Assembly: GCA_947307005.1 (NCBI GenBank)
Contig: CAMZHY010000206.1
Location: 1 to 6,780 of the forward strand
DNA length: 6,780 nucleotides
Direction of reading: 5' to 3'
DNA from: an uncultured Planctomycetaceae bacterium
Lineage (GTDB): Bacteria; Planctomycetota; Planctomycetia; Pirellulales; Thermoguttaceae
A program made the translations under genes and the position numbers. Shown in pieces: positions 1 to 5,963 of this stretch. The number at the start of each line of letters is the position of its first letter. Position 1 is the first letter of the stretch. The notes beneath the pieces were generated by a model. The model saw only the letters and a program-made list of their open reading frames with translations. It was not told the origin of the DNA and searched no databases.

Positions 1-378
1 CAGTATCGAAAGCAGAACAAGCAGCGCGACCGCGAGCGTCGCCGCGACGGGAACGATCGCCGAGCGGACTCTGGGCGACGCAAAGGAACGGAGCGCTTTT
101 CGGGCGCGTCTTTTAAGTTCGAGCGCCTCTTCGTCGTTCGGACGCGCATTCAGGATAACCGTCGTCTTCCTAAGCGCTGATTCGTAGTCGCCGTTCTTAA
201 GACTGGTCTTAGCCTCGATTAAAAGCCGCTCAACCGAGCGTTTTTCAAGTTCAAGCGCCGCTTCGTCGTTCGGGCGCTCCTCCAATACGGTCGTCGCCCT
301 CATGAGCGCTAAATCATAGTAGCCGTTGTCAAAAAAGATTCCCCCCTCGATTAGGGTCTCGTTTGGATTTGCGTTCAT
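1..378 (-). CDS. TPR-repeat membrane protein, N-terminal part (3' end outside window)
   Basis: An open frame of 126 codons runs from ATG at 378 to the left edge with no stop. Residues about 7-50 and 51-94 are two copies of a 44-residue unit. Each copy reads roughly LIE....F.NG.Y..AL...T.VL..RPND..ALEL, with the Gly/Tyr/Ala spacing and the 'RPND..AL' turn of tetratricopeptide repeats. A basic stretch (KRRARKALRSF..PRVR) follows, then a hydrophobic run at residues 107-126 (AIVPVAATLAVALLVLLSIL) that should be a membrane helix. The basic residues before it predict a cytoplasmic N-terminus by the positive-inside rule. TPRs usually bind proteins, so the visible part could be a membrane-anchored cytoplasmic docking domain. 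What lies beyond the helix is unknown. It follows the FGE-domain array on the same strand after 148 bases and may share its transcript. A GGAG lies 13 bases before the ATG, farther than ideal. The reading frame is secure; the function is unknown. Confidence 0.8.
   Translation of the reverse strand, partial: MNANPNETLIEGGIFFDNGYYDLALMRATTVLEERPNDEAALELEKRSVERLLIEAKTSLKNGDYESALRKTTVILNARPNDEEALELKRRARKALRSFASPRVRSAIVPVAATLAVALLVLLSIL
106..354 (-). repeat. Internal tandem repeat encoding the two TPR-like units
   Basis: Positions 106-222 and 238-354 align without gaps over 117 bases at a period of 132 bases (44 codons). The best-conserved part encodes RPNDE.ALEL in both copies (around 112-145 and 244-277). 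The match is clear at the DNA level, which points to an internal duplication and not just shared TPR consensus. Confidence 0.7.
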
Positions 379-525
379 CGTCGGTATGATTCTCCGTTTG
401 TCATTGGTTAAAATTCGCGCGAACCGCCTCCGGCGCGTTCCCAAAAGCGCTACCGCAACGTTCTGTTATATCATTGTTCAGAAGGCGTTTCAACTCTCGA
501 GAGGAACGTTATCCCCCGGACCCTC
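379..525 (-). other. Intergenic spacer between the broken FGE gene and the TPR gene
   Basis: This 147-base spacer holds no gene. On the minus strand it starts with a segment also found downstream of the gene at 4964-5767. It then holds a GC-rich hairpin at 421-440 followed by a short ATTTT, and a GGAG at 395-392 ahead of the TPR-gene start. I see no convincing -35/-10 pair. Confidence 0.5.
421..440 (-). terminator. GC-rich hairpin, weak terminator candidate
   Basis: On the minus strand GAACGCGCCGGAGGCGGTTC folds into a stem of GAAC/GTTC plus CGCC/GGCG with one bulged base and a 3-base loop. An ATTTT run follows ten bases later. It lies between two co-directional genes, so it could reduce read-through from the FGE array. 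The T-run is short and displaced, so this is tentative. A near copy lies at 4947-4966. Confidence 0.25.
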
Positions 526-537
526 TTAAGGGCGAGC
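504..537 (-). repeat. 3'-flank repeat, copy 1 (partner at 4907-4942)
   Basis: On the plus strand, gaac-gttat..cccgg..cctctta.gggcga recurs at 504-537 and 4907-4942, with about six differences and two 1-base gaps. Both copies sit at the 3' end of an FGE-like gene. Here the repeat overlaps the last codons and the TAA stop. At 4907-4942 it is wholly downstream of the stop. This suggests the duplicated unit included the downstream flank. Confidence 0.55.
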
Positions 538-1213
538 CGTCCCGCTGGAGTCGTCGTCGCAACTTAGGAGGAAGCGGAAGCCGAGGCTGTCGCTCCGATA
601 ATAAGACAGGTGACACTCGGTTGTCGCCGAACGCGTATACTTCGGCTCGTCTTTCCAGTTCCCGCCGCGAGCCATATGCCTAGGGGTGGGGTCGGGTCCC
701 GTAGGATCGACGACAAAGTCCGGAGTTTTGGACTCATACCTGAATTCGTAATAGTCGAGTTGCCACTCGCAGACGTTCCCGTGGACGTCGTAGAGTCCCC
801 AAGGGTTGGCGGGGTAGCGTTTCACGGGCGTCGTCTTGCCAACGTTTAACCCGTAATTCATCATGCTGGAATCGGCGGAATCCCCATGCCAATACGACGT
901 TCGCGTTCCGGCGCGACACGCGTATTCCCACTGCGCCATCGTCGGGAGCGTCGCTTTCACGCCTCGCGGGAGACTCCTTGTCAACGTCTCGCAGAACTCG
1001 TTCGCCTCGAACCAAGAGACTCTTTCTACGGGAAGATCGTCCCCTTTGAAATAACTCGGGTTCGTTCCCATAACCTCCTGATAAAGTCTCTGAGTCGTCG
1101 GGGTCTCTAGCAACCAGAAACCGCGCGTTAGTTTCACGCGACGCAGCGTCTCTCGTTCGTAGTCCTCAAACACGAAATTCGATTCCGGGTCCCCCATGAA
1201 GAACTTGCCCGGA

Positions 1214-2151
1214 GGAATCCAGCAAAAACCGTACTCCGCGTCGCCGATCGTCAGCGTCTGACGAAAGCCCGCCGGACGCGTCGGGGACTCCGACCACAAA
1301 GAAAGGTCGGTTTTGTCTTGATTTTTGCTTGCCGACGCCGCCGATCCCCCTAATTCCCCGAAATCGACGCGCAAAATCCGCGGTTGCGGTCTTTGCTCGA
1401 CGCAAGATTCGGGCGTCGGCTCGGTCCGCTGGATTTGATCAACGCAATCGCAACTCAGGAGGACGCGAAATCCGATCGTGTCGTCAACTTCATTTGCGCT
1501 TTGACCGGACCGACTTGCGGAGCGGCAACCACAATCGTTGAAATACCAACTGCCGCCGCGACAGACGCGTTTGGAGCCGTCGACGGGTCCTTGGGGATCC
1601 GTCTCGTTTTCGCCGGAATACTTCTCGACGAACGAATCGAGTTGCCATTCACAGACGTTCCCGTGCATATCGTAAAGTCCCCAAGGATTGGGAGGATAAC
1701 TCTTTACAAACGTCGTCTCCCCCATGAGGTCGTCGTAATTCATTCTGTTGAAATCCACGGCGTCTCCGAACCAAAACGCCGTTTTCGTCCCGGCTCGGCA
1801 AGCGTATTCCCACTGCGCTTCCGTCGGCAACGTCGCTTTGACGCCCTTGGGAAGTCAACCGCCTCGAACCAAATGACGCGTTCGACTGGACGGTCGTCTC
1901 CTTCGTTGCAACTCGGATTCGTTCCCATAATCTCATGATAGAACGCCTGCGTCGTCGGGGTTTCAAGCAACCAAAATCCGCGCGTCAACTTCACATGATG
2001 AAGAACCTCGCCGTCGTCGCGATTCAATTCCGATTCCGGCGATCCCATATCAAACTCGCCCGCAGGAATCCAACAAAAGCCGTATTCCGCGTCGCCGATC
2101 GTCAGCGTCTGCCGAAAGCCCGCCGGACGCGTCGGGGATTCCGCCCATAAA
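1214..2151 (-). repeat. Near-identical 87-base segments at the start of both domains
   Basis: Positions 1214-1300 and 2065-2151 align without gaps over 87 bases with about 7 mismatches. Two blocks of about 26 bases are identical. They encode W.ESPTRPAGFRQTL and the GDAEYGFCWIP stretch at the N-terminal edge of domains 2 and 1 of the broken gene. Other parts of the two domains differ much more, so this looks like a recent duplication edge or a conversion tract. Confidence 0.65.
1849..1857 (-). other. Deletion and frameshift junction in the FGE-like gene
   Basis: On the plus strand this gene reads gggaagtcaaccgcctcg (18 bases). The paralog around 2620-2662 has 43 bases between the same anchors, a difference of 25 (one base more than a multiple of three). 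The junction sits on a single GAAG (1851-1854). The paralog has GAAG at one edge and a related purine-rich tetramer at the other, which fits a slippage-type deletion between short direct repeats. In the downstream frame a TGA at 1857-1855 lies immediately before the resumed domain. Confidence 0.75.
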
Positions 2152-2163
2152 AGCGCGCCGCCG

Positions 2164-2186
2164 TCACAGTGATTTGAGTTCATCAT
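2164..2186 (-). promoter_or_regulatory. Stop-start overlap: translational coupling site
   Basis: The next gene starts at ATG 2186 (or the adjacent ATG 2183), inside the last codons of the two-domain gene, whose TGA is at 2166-2164. The overlap is 23 or 20 bases in a different frame. No good Shine-Dalgarno sequence precedes it, so ribosomes finishing the first gene probably restart here. Confidence 0.6.
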
Positions 2187-3900
2187 TGTCGTTTGCCACA
2201 AGTAAAACGCGAAAGCCAAGAATATCGTACCGATTGTCCGGCGCATGCCAATTCCGCGCGGCGGAACGGCAAAGTCGGACGCTGTCGCGCCACGAGCCGC
2301 CGCGACAAACGCGGCGGGAGCCGACGTCGGGTCCTCGGGGATCCGTCTCGTCTTCCGAAGGATAATCCCCGAACCAATCGAGTTGCCATTCCCAAACGTT
2401 CCCATGCATATCGTAGAGCCCCCAAGCGTTGGGGTCGAAGCGCTTCACAGGCGTTCTACGAGGAGAAACGTCCCGATTGGCCCACTTGTCACTAGACCAA
2501 TTTACTTGGAATTCTGTGTCGTAATAGTCGTCTCCGAAAAACCACTCCGTCGTCGTCCCCGCTCGGCACGCGTATTCCCACTGCGCTTCCGTCGGCAACG
2601 TCGCTTTCAACCCATCGGGAAGACGCTTCGTCAACGCTTCGCAAAACTCGACGGCCTCGCGCCAAGAAACTGATTCCACCGCGAATTCGCTCCCTTTGAA
2701 TCGACTCGGATTCGCTCCCATGATCTCTCGATAAAACGTCTGCGTCGTCGGCGTTTCAAGAAGCCAAAACCCCCGCGTCAATTTCACGCGATGGGGAACC
2801 TCGCGATCGAAACGCCAATCCGTATTCGACGACCCCATGACGAACTCGCCCGCTGGAATCCAGCGGAAAACGTACCTTTGATCTTTCAATAGTAAAATAT
2901 GCTCCGTCCCTGCGGCGCGACTCGAGGATTCTTCCCATTCGTCGAGGCTCGGAGGAAGAACAATAACACCGTCGTCTTTAGCCTTATCTGAAACGGAATC
3001 CGATTCCTCGTCGTAAGTCAGGAGGACTCGGAAACCGATAGGACGCGTCGGAGGAGCCGCCGAGGGAGTAATGGACGCGGCGTATTCTCGGACGTCGGAA
3101 GAACAGACCCAAACGGGTTCACAGAACGAGCCGCCGCGAATCGCTCGAATAAAGGCGAATTTAGGACCCGTTGGATCGACGACGACGTCCGAGGGATCGT
3201 TCGAAGGGTCCTCGCCATAGTAGTTGAGTTGCCATTCCCAGACGTTCCCGTGCATATGATAGAGTCCCCAAGGATTCCCCACATGGCTTTTCACAGACGT
3301 CATCGTCTTGCACGGCGCGCGCCCGCAAAATTTATCATTTTCATTAGGGAAGTCCCCGAACCAAAACGCCGTTTTGGTTCCAGCTCTACAGGCGTATTCC
3401 CACTGCGCCTCCGTTGGCAACGTCGCTTTCAATCCCTTTGGGAGGAGTTCCGTCAAAGCTTCGCAGAACTCGTACGCATCGTGCCAAGAAACCCCTATCA
3501 CGGGAAGATCGTCGCCCTTCAACTCGCTCGGGTTCTTTCCAATCGCGTCGAAAAACGCCCCCATCTCAGGATTTTCCGCCGGATCCGTTCGCATGATTTC
3601 CTTGTAGAGCGCTTGCGACGTCGGAGTTTCCAGCAACCAGAAGCCTCGCGTCAACTTGACATGGCAAAGAAATTTGTTGGAGCCCTCTCGTTGACGCTGC
3701 CTTCTTCTCATAAGAGTCGCGTGAAGACTGAAGTCGTTTTGAGGCCCTATCTCTATGGGTCCCATGTCAAACTCCCCGGCGGGGATCCAACGAAATCCGT
3801 ACTCCGCGCCGCCGATCGTCAGCGATTGGCGAACCCCTGCGAGACGAGTCGAAGATTCAGACCATATCGAAACGGAATTCGAGTTTTGAGTCGCGTTCAT
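2164..3900 (-). CDS. Two-domain FGE/SUMF1-like protein
   Basis: A 578-residue protein starts at ATG 3900 and ends at TGA 2166-2164. It has two FGE-sulfatase-family domains in series. Domain A spans residues about 12-296: GFRWIPAGEFDMG at 35-47, LTRGFWLLETPTSQ at 83-96, LPTEAQWEYACRAGT at 161-175, WGLYHMHGNVWEW at 211-223 and RGGSF at 255-259. Domain B spans about 321-570: FRWIPAGEFVMGS at 345-357, TEAQWEYACRAGT at 437-449, WGLYDMHGNVWEW at 493-505 and CRGGSW at 532-537. An acidic linker, about 297-320, joins them. Domain A carries two insertions, one Arg/Gln-rich (about 64-72) and one after MRTDPAENPEMG, and its C-terminus departs from consensus (SSDVR in place of RSAxR). The catalytic Cys pair of sulfatase-activating FGE is absent from both domains. 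There is no signal peptide, so it is probably cytoplasmic. Its stop overlaps the start of the next gene, which implies one transcript. Its ligand is unknown. Confidence 0.9.
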   Translation of the reverse strand: MNATQNSNSVSIWSESSTRLAGVRQSLTIGGAEYGFRWIPAGEFDMGPIEIGPQNDFSLHATLMRRRQRQREGSNKFLCHVKLTRGFWLLETPTSQALYKEIMRTDPAENPEMGAFFDAIGKNPSELKGDDLPVIGVSWHDAYEFCEALTELLPKGLKATLPTEAQWEYACRAGTKTAFWFGDFPNENDKFCGRAPCKTMTSVKSHVGNPWGLYHMHGNVWEWQLNYYGEDPSNDPSDVVVDPTGPKFAFIRAIRGGSFCEPVWVCSSDVREYAASITPSAAPPTRPIGFRVLLTYDEESDSVSDKAKDDGVIVLPPSLDEWEESSSRAAGTEHILLLKDQRYVFRWIPAGEFVMGSSNTDWRFDREVPHRVKLTRGFWLLETPTTQTFYREIMGANPSRFKGSEFAVESVSWREAVEFCEALTKRLPDGLKATLPTEAQWEYACRAGTTTEWFFGDDYYDTEFQVNWSSDKWANRDVSPRRTPVKRFDPNAWGLYDMHGNVWEWQLDWFGDYPSEDETDPRGPDVGSRRVCRGGSWRDSVRLCRSAARNWHAPDNRYDILGFRVLLVANDNDELKSL

Positions 3901-4015
3901 CGTCGTCGTTAATTCTCTGTAGAAACACGTTCTAAATTAAGTCGGCGGGAAGCGCCGCGTCCTAGGATTGCGCGCCGAACGCGCTCCGAGCGTCCCGCCC
4001 TCTTGCCTTGCCAAG
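3901..4015 (-). other. 115-base spacer with GC-rich inverted repeats
   Basis: There is no gene here. Just after the stop of the upstream gene, the minus strand holds two adjacent small GC-rich stem-loops, CGCTCGGAGCG and GCGCGTTCGGCGCGC (about 3970-3993). No T-run follows either, so I do not call a terminator. The stretch nearest the next start is AT-rich (TTAATTTAGAACG) and could hold a promoter or simply be a leader. The ribosome-binding site before ATG 3900 is weak (AGAGAA). Confidence 0.4.
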
Positions 4016-4774
4016 CTATCGACAAAGCAGCGTGAAGCGAAAGCCGGTGAAGAAATCTCGATGGTAGGGTTCGCGCTTGAACCGAACCGCAGAGCGGCAC
4101 CACCTTGAGAATTCAAGCCACGAACCGCCGCGACAGACGCGTTCGAATCCGCAGGCTGTTTCCGGATCCGTAACGCTTCCTTCGGGATAATCGTCATACC
4201 AATCGCGACACCATTCGCAGACGTTGCCGTGCATGTCGTAGAGTCCCCATGGATTCGCCGCGTAAGTTTTCACGGGCGTCGTCCTGCCAATATTTCCATT
4301 GAAATTAATCTTGTTGAAGGTTGCGGAGTCTCCGTGCCAAAACGCCGTCCTTGTTCCAGCCCGACAGGCGTATTCCCACTGCGTTTCCGTCGGCAAGGCC
4401 GCTTTGAGGTCATTCGGAAGGCGCTCCGTCAACGTCTTGCAGAAGTCGTCCGCATCGCGCCAAGAAACCCATTCCACGGGAAGATCGTCCCCTTTGAATA
4501 CGCTCGGGTTCTTTCCCATAACCTCTTTGTAGAGCGCTTGCGTCGTCGGCGTTTCCAACATCCAAAAACCGCGCGTCAAGGTCGCGTGATGAAGAACTTC
4601 GACGTCGGATCGTCCTCTTTCACACAGCGGCGACCCCATGTCGAACTCGCCTGCGGGAATCCAGCAAAAGCCGTATCCCGCGTCGCCTATTTCCAGCGTT
4701 TGACGCAACCCGGCGGGTCGCGACGAAACGCGCTCCCATGAGGAAAAAAAGGTCTTCTTGCGGTTCTTCTTCAT
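4016..4774 (-). CDS. Single-domain FGE/SUMF1-like protein
   Basis: A 252-residue protein runs from ATG 4774 to TAG 4018-4016. I chose 4774 because AGAGGTGA, a good Shine-Dalgarno sequence, ends 8 bases before it. An in-frame GTG at 4786 overlaps that site and is unlikely. The lysine-rich start MKKNRKK has no hydrophobic core after it, so it is not a signal peptide. One FGE-family domain fills the rest: RPAGLRQTL at 19-27, GFCWIPAGEFDMGS at 35-48, LTRGFWMLETPTTQ at 66-79, LPTETQWEYACRAGT at 127-141, WGLYDMHGNVCEW at 176-188, ERVCRGGSW at 211-219, CRSAVR at 226-231 and GFRFTLL at 244-250. The spacing between GGSW and RSA is shorter than in sulfatase-activating FGE and its Cys pair is missing, so that reaction is unlikely. 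Two acidic/aromatic loops (FNKINFNG, YHRDFF) are specific to this copy. The role is probably binding or scaffolding, which is inference. Confidence 0.9.
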   Translation of the reverse strand: MKKNRKKTFFSSWERVSSRPAGLRQTLEIGDAGYGFCWIPAGEFDMGSPLCERGRSDVEVLHHATLTRGFWMLETPTTQALYKEVMGKNPSVFKGDDLPVEWVSWRDADDFCKTLTERLPNDLKAALPTETQWEYACRAGTRTAFWHGDSATFNKINFNGNIGRTTPVKTYAANPWGLYDMHGNVCEWCRDWYDDYPEGSVTDPETACGFERVCRGGSWLEFSRWCRSAVRFKREPYHRDFFTGFRFTLLCR

Positions 4775-4963
4775 CGTCGTTGTCACCTCTCCCTAAAGGC
4801 GATCCGTCGCAAGTCCAAAGCTTCGTCTCGGGCCTTGTCGCGCGCCTCAACCCCGCGATTTCCGTTCACGCCTTACGACGCCGTCGAGGCGCTCGGATTT
4901 TTCGAAGAACAGTTATTTCCCGGTCCTCTTATGGGCGAACTCGCTCGAACCGCCTTCGGCGCG
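4775..4963 (-). other. 189-base spacer between two FGE-like genes
   Basis: There is no gene here. It begins with a hairpin overlapping the upstream stop codon (4947-4966), followed by a segment shared with the 3' flank of the broken gene (4907-4942). The rest is unremarkable GC-rich sequence ending in the Shine-Dalgarno site AGAGGTGA before ATG 4774. I see no clear promoter. Confidence 0.45.
4907..4942 (-). repeat. 3'-flank repeat, copy 2 (partner at 504-537)
   Basis: This is the second copy of the flank segment described at 504-537. It lies about 20 bases past the TAA of the gene at 4964-5767, after the hairpin at 4947-4966. Confidence 0.55.
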
Positions 4964-4966
4964 TTA
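4947..4966 (-). repeat. Hairpin repeat overlapping a stop codon (partner at 421-440)
   Basis: On the plus strand gaaccgccttcggcgcgtta matches the hairpin at 421-440 (gaaccgcctccggcgcgttc) at 18 of 20 positions. The CGCC/GGCG stem and bulge are kept and the loop differs. It includes the TAA of the gene at 4964-5767. No T-run follows on the minus strand, so it is a poor intrinsic terminator. It may be a small dispersed palindromic repeat. Confidence 0.45.
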
Positions 4967-5767
4967 CTCGCAACTGAGCAGAAAGCGAAAGCCGATAATC
5001 TGATTCTTTCCGTTAGGCGCGTGCCAGTCCCGACTCGCGGAGCGACAGGCCCCCCCGCGATTGTTCCACGAGCCGCCGCGACAAACGCGGACGGAGCCGA
5101 CGTCCGGTCCCTTGGGATCGACGACCGCCCCCTTGGGATAATCGCCATACCAGTCGAGAACCCACTCCCACAAGTTCCCGTGCATATCGTAGAGTCCCCA
5201 GGGATTCGCCGGATATTCTTTCACGGAATTCGGCGACATATCTTCGGCATAACGATATTTGCCGTAATTCATCTTATCGGAATCGCTGGAGTCTCCGTAC
5301 CAAAACGCCGTTCGCGTCCCGGCGCGACACGCGTACTCCCACTGCGCCTCCGTCGGTAACGTCGCCTTAACCCCTTTGGGAAGGCGCTTCGCCAACGCTT
5401 TGCAGAAACTCGTCGCGTCGTCCCAAGTCGTCGTTTCAACAGGAAAATCGTCCTTGCGGTTTTCGCTTGGGTTATTCCCCATGATCTCCTCGTAAAGAGC
5501 CTGGGGGGTTAGAGTCTCAAACGCCCAAAAACCACGCGTCAGTTCAACATGGCAAAGAGCCTCGTCGGAATCTCGCATTTCTTCCGATTCCGGCGATCCC
5601 ATGTCGAATTCCCCCGCGGGAATCCAGCAAAAACCATATTCCACGTCGCCAATCGCCAGCGTCTGACGAAACCCCGCCGGACGCTTCGAAGATTCGGCCC
5701 ACGCGGCGGCGCCGCCGGTCTCGATTTGATTCCCGTTTGTCTCCTTAGAATTGACCCTTTTCGTCAT
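4964..5767 (-). CDS. Single-domain FGE/SUMF1-like protein with Asn-rich GGSW loop
   Basis: A 267-residue protein runs from ATG 5767 to TAA 4966-4964, with AAGGA 10 bases before the start. The first 22 residues are polar and lack a signal peptide. The FGE-family domain has W23..SS.RPAGFRQTL, GFCWIPAGEFDMGSPESEE at 45-63, LTRGFW at 76-81, LPTEAQWEYACRAGT at 137-151, WGLYDMHGNLWEW at 190-202, RVCRGGSW at 227-234, CRSASR at 241-246 and GFR at 259-261. The loop after GGSW is NNRGGA and the following loop is DWHAPNGKNQII, giving several AAC/AAT/AAG codons at the positions that vary most between copies. The human FGE Cys336/Cys341 equivalents are absent. It follows a 300-base spacer and is probably the first gene of the transcript covering the rest of the array. 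It is one of the best-conserved copies here. Sulfatase maturation is unlikely, and ligand binding is a guess from the fold. Confidence 0.9.
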   Translation of the reverse strand: MTKRVNSKETNGNQIETGGAAAWAESSKRPAGFRQTLAIGDVEYGFCWIPAGEFDMGSPESEEMRDSDEALCHVELTRGFWAFETLTPQALYEEIMGNNPSENRKDDFPVETTTWDDATSFCKALAKRLPKGVKATLPTEAQWEYACRAGTRTAFWYGDSSDSDKMNYGKYRYAEDMSPNSVKEYPANPWGLYDMHGNLWEWVLDWYGDYPKGAVVDPKGPDVGSVRVCRGGSWNNRGGACRSASRDWHAPNGKNQIIGFRFLLSCE

Positions 5768-5870
5768 CGTTCTTGATTCCTTCGATAAAACACGCCGTCG
5801 TTCAAATAAGGTTGAAAACGTCGTTCGCCATCACTTTTCCACATTTCGCCCTCAATGCGAGCTTTCGCAA

Positions 5871-5938
5871 AAAGACGGCGAATATGAACGACCTTAAGTC
5901 TCTACTTGTAAAGTACGACTTAAAGACGCGAATATGAA
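5871..5938. repeat. Direct repeats flanking a 30-base palindrome, operator candidate
   Basis: AAAGACGGCGAATATGAA at 5871-5888 recurs at 5922-5938 with one base missing, 51 bases apart. Between them, 5894-5923 is an imperfect palindrome. Its outer arms are TTAAGTC/GACTTAA (7 of 7 pairs) and its inner arms TACTT/AAGTA around GTA, with a small asymmetric internal loop. It could be a regulator binding site or an RNA hairpin in the leader of the gene starting at 5767. Confidence 0.5.
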
Positions 5939-5941
5939 AAA

Positions 5942-5963
5942 TTTTTTTGAAATATTAAAAAAA
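5942..5963. repeat. A/T-tract inverted repeat
   Basis: Seven T, an 8-base spacer (gaaatatt), then seven A. Such phased tracts bend DNA and often lie upstream of promoters as UP-like elements. The stem itself would be weak. Confidence 0.4.

Larger units (their letters stand above)
526..2186 (-). pseudogene. Two-domain FGE/SUMF1-like gene broken by a frameshift
   Basis: From ATG ATG at 2186-2181 the first frame encodes MMNSNHCDGG and then an FGE-like domain (WAES..RPAGFRQTL, GFCWIPAGEFDMGS, LTRGFWLLETPTTQAFY) up to WFEAVDF. There it changes frame and stops at 1740. From 1854 onward another frame resumes exactly at PKGVKATLPTEAQWEYACRAGT and completes domain 1 (RVCRGGSW, CRSASR, GFRVLLSC, to about 1450). 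A Pro/Gln/Ser-rich linker of about 50 residues follows (about 1449-1303). A full second domain then begins at W, 1296-1294, and the stop is at 526-528. Domain 2 is diverged at its C-terminus: ARGGNW, with Thr in place of the usual Cys before RSA. Compared with the paralog at 2164-3900, 25 bases are missing at 1851-1854. The residues lost correspond to about CEALTKRL. Translation of the full two-domain product would need a frameshift. Domain 2 alone could survive only by internal initiation. A sequencing or assembly error is the main alternative. Confidence 0.82.

Noticed and set aside
1849..1857. Programmed ribosomal frameshift in the second two-domain gene
   Set aside because: There is no slippery heptamer at the junction, and the change is an exact 25-base loss of framework codons relative to a paralog. 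That is a deletion and not a recoding site.
1384..1938. Long plus-strand open frames, such as 1384-1938 and 3229-3912
   Set aside because: They lie opposite real minus-strand FGE-domain coding sequence, have no family resemblance, and recur at the same place in each domain copy, as expected for antisense shadows of a GC-rich repeated gene.
1740..2405. Start of the broken gene at ATG 2405
   Set aside because: The stretch 2405-2187 is an out-of-frame reading of the preceding gene's domain B. FGE homology in this frame begins only after ATG 2186/2183.
4775..4786. GTG at 4786 as start of the 252-aa protein
   Set aside because: The GTG is part of the AGAGGTGA ribosome-binding site, which is ideally spaced for ATG 4774.
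526..5767. EgtB-like ergothioneine enzymes
   Set aside because: EgtB also has an FGE-like domain but needs an N-terminal DinB-type iron-binding domain. The N-termini here are only about 10-25 polar residues long.
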